Shown here one piece after another: positions 11,696 through 12,175 of a stretch of 12,175 nt of DNA; the first letter of the stretch is position 1; each line of letters starts with the position of its first letter. Source of the DNA: Actinomycetes bacterium (GTDB lineage: Bacteria; Actinomycetota; Acidimicrobiia; Acidimicrobiales; Palsa-688); the NCBI GenBank assembly GCA_021796905.1, contig JAKABK010000021.1, positions 1 to 12,175 of the forward strand. Direction: 5' to 3'. The notes under the pieces were generated by a model. It was not told where the DNA came from and searched no databases. It saw only the letters and a list, made by a program, of their open reading frames with translations. The position numbers were made by a program, and so were the translations under genes.

Positions 11696-11701
11696 ACGCT
11701 A
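11696..11701 (-). promoter_or_regulatory. Putative -10 box of metallo-hydrolase gene (leaderless)
   Basis: The minus strand reads TAGCGT, then TCCGGG, then the GTG start. The layout is nearly the same as at tetR (TAGCAT, six bases, GTG). No -35 consensus was found in the repeats upstream. Confidence 0.45.
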
Positions 11702-11706
11702 CCGGG

Positions 11707-11754
11707 GTCGGGCACGGAGGTGGTCGGGCACGGAGGCGGTCGGGTGCGGAGGGC
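11707..11754. repeat. Three tandem 16-bp repeats
   Basis: Units are gtcgggcacggaggtg (11707-11722), gtcgggcacggaggcg (11723-11738) and the diverged gtcgggtgcggagggc (11739-11754). They sit between the metallo-hydrolase promoter and the transposase remnant. Because 16 is not a multiple of three, the array would break any reading frame crossing it. Confidence 0.85.
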
Positions 11755-12175
11755 TCGCTGGCAGAGCCGACGGTGGTTCGTCGCCACCGACGGCGGAGCC
11801 GTCGACGCCCCGGGCAACCCGGTGGGTGCCCCGGTGACGATCCCCGTCGACCTGGCCGGCCTGGCGGCGCCGACCGGGAACGACCATCTGCGTGCCGCCA
11901 TCTCGGATCCGAGCTGATCGCTCTGGCCGAGGCCAGCGGAGCCAAGACCGTCGTGGTCGAGGACCTCGACTTCGCCGAGGCACGCCACGAGGGCCGCTAG
12001 CACGCCGGGCGCCGTCCGGGCCGAGGCAGGCGTGGCCAGCCTTCCGGCACCTGGTCGCGCCTGGTGATCGGCAGGTGCGGGCTCGCACAGCGAGCACGGC
12101 GTCGGGTTGGGTGCGGCGCGACCCGACCGCAGGATCGGCGACGGAGGGCAACCGACTCCGCCGTGGGGCCCGCAC
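11755..12175 (+). pseudogene. Degraded IS605-type TnpB/OrfB transposase fragment
   Basis: Pieces of one transposase-like protein appear in order in different plus frames. The frame ending at 11917 gives APGNPVGAPVTIPVDLAGL and then HLRAAIS. The frame from about 11905 gives SELIALAEASGAKTVVVEDL and then DFAEARHEGR, and hits TAG at 11998. Past the stop it reads GRRPGRGRRG. AFRHLVA lies in the third frame at 12039-12059. LVIGRCGLAQRARRR, back in the second frame, resembles a segment well downstream in relatives, which implies an internal deletion. I recognise these strings from actinobacterial IS200/IS605 TnpB-like proteins. The RuvC-II glutamate (VVEDLDF, codon 11959-11961) is present. The RuvC-I aspartate region is not recognisable and RuvC-III falls in the apparent deletion, so the product is dead. 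The 5' end is lost and the 3' end runs out of the window. Confidence 0.7.

Noticed and set aside
1..12175. CRISPR array, tRNA, rRNA or riboswitch
   Set aside because: The only regular repeats are short contiguous tandem units without spacers. No cloverleaf, rRNA segment or known riboswitch core was recognised on either strand by eye.

Overview
The window is very GC-rich, starts many genes with GTG or TTG, packs genes with 4-8 nt overlaps, and has several genes whose start codon sits 6-7 nt after a TANNNT -10 box (a leaderless layout). Together with the protein types this points to an actinobacterium (Actinomycetota), possibly one of the less-studied deep lineages. The phylum call is inference and no marker gene here fixes the genus. 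No rRNA, tRNA or CRISPR array was seen.

Left part (1-5020): the 5' two thirds of an acylphosphatase gene (minus strand, cut by the window edge) is followed by a metabolic island. A thiamine-diphosphate enzyme of the acetolactate-synthase type (minus strand) is divergent from a TetR regulator (plus strand). A 14-bp-arm perfect dyad lies between them and is the obvious operator. Downstream of tetR, after a second, different palindrome that overlaps the tetR stop codon, come an acyl-CoA dehydrogenase and, by a 4-nt GTGA overlap, a Glu/Leu/Phe/Val-type amino-acid dehydrogenase. A plausible but unproven reading is an inducible amino-acid/2-oxo-acid catabolic module: oxidative deamination, ThDP-dependent handling of the 2-oxo acid, and acyl-CoA oxidation.

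Middle (5150-6760): one membrane-anchored alpha/beta-hydrolase of the esterase/antigen-85-like type, with five predicted N-terminal transmembrane helices and an extracytoplasmic catalytic domain. Its 3' end overlaps by 29 bp the convergent last gene of the next operon.

Central-right (10535 down to 6732, minus strand): a five-gene cluster with PspA/IM30 first, an ATGA-coupled 137-aa protein of unknown function, and then three paralogous proteins that each carry two tandem YbjQ/UPF0145 domains (six domains in total). This is the most unusual part of the window and is proposed here as a PspA-linked envelope-stress or membrane-remodelling system.

Right edge (10640-12175): a metallo-beta-lactamase-fold hydrolase with complete zinc ligands (minus strand, apparently leaderless), a triple 16-bp tandem repeat upstream of it, and a decayed fragment of an IS605-type TnpB/OrfB transposase broken by frameshifts, a nonsense codon and an apparent internal deletion, running to the window end.
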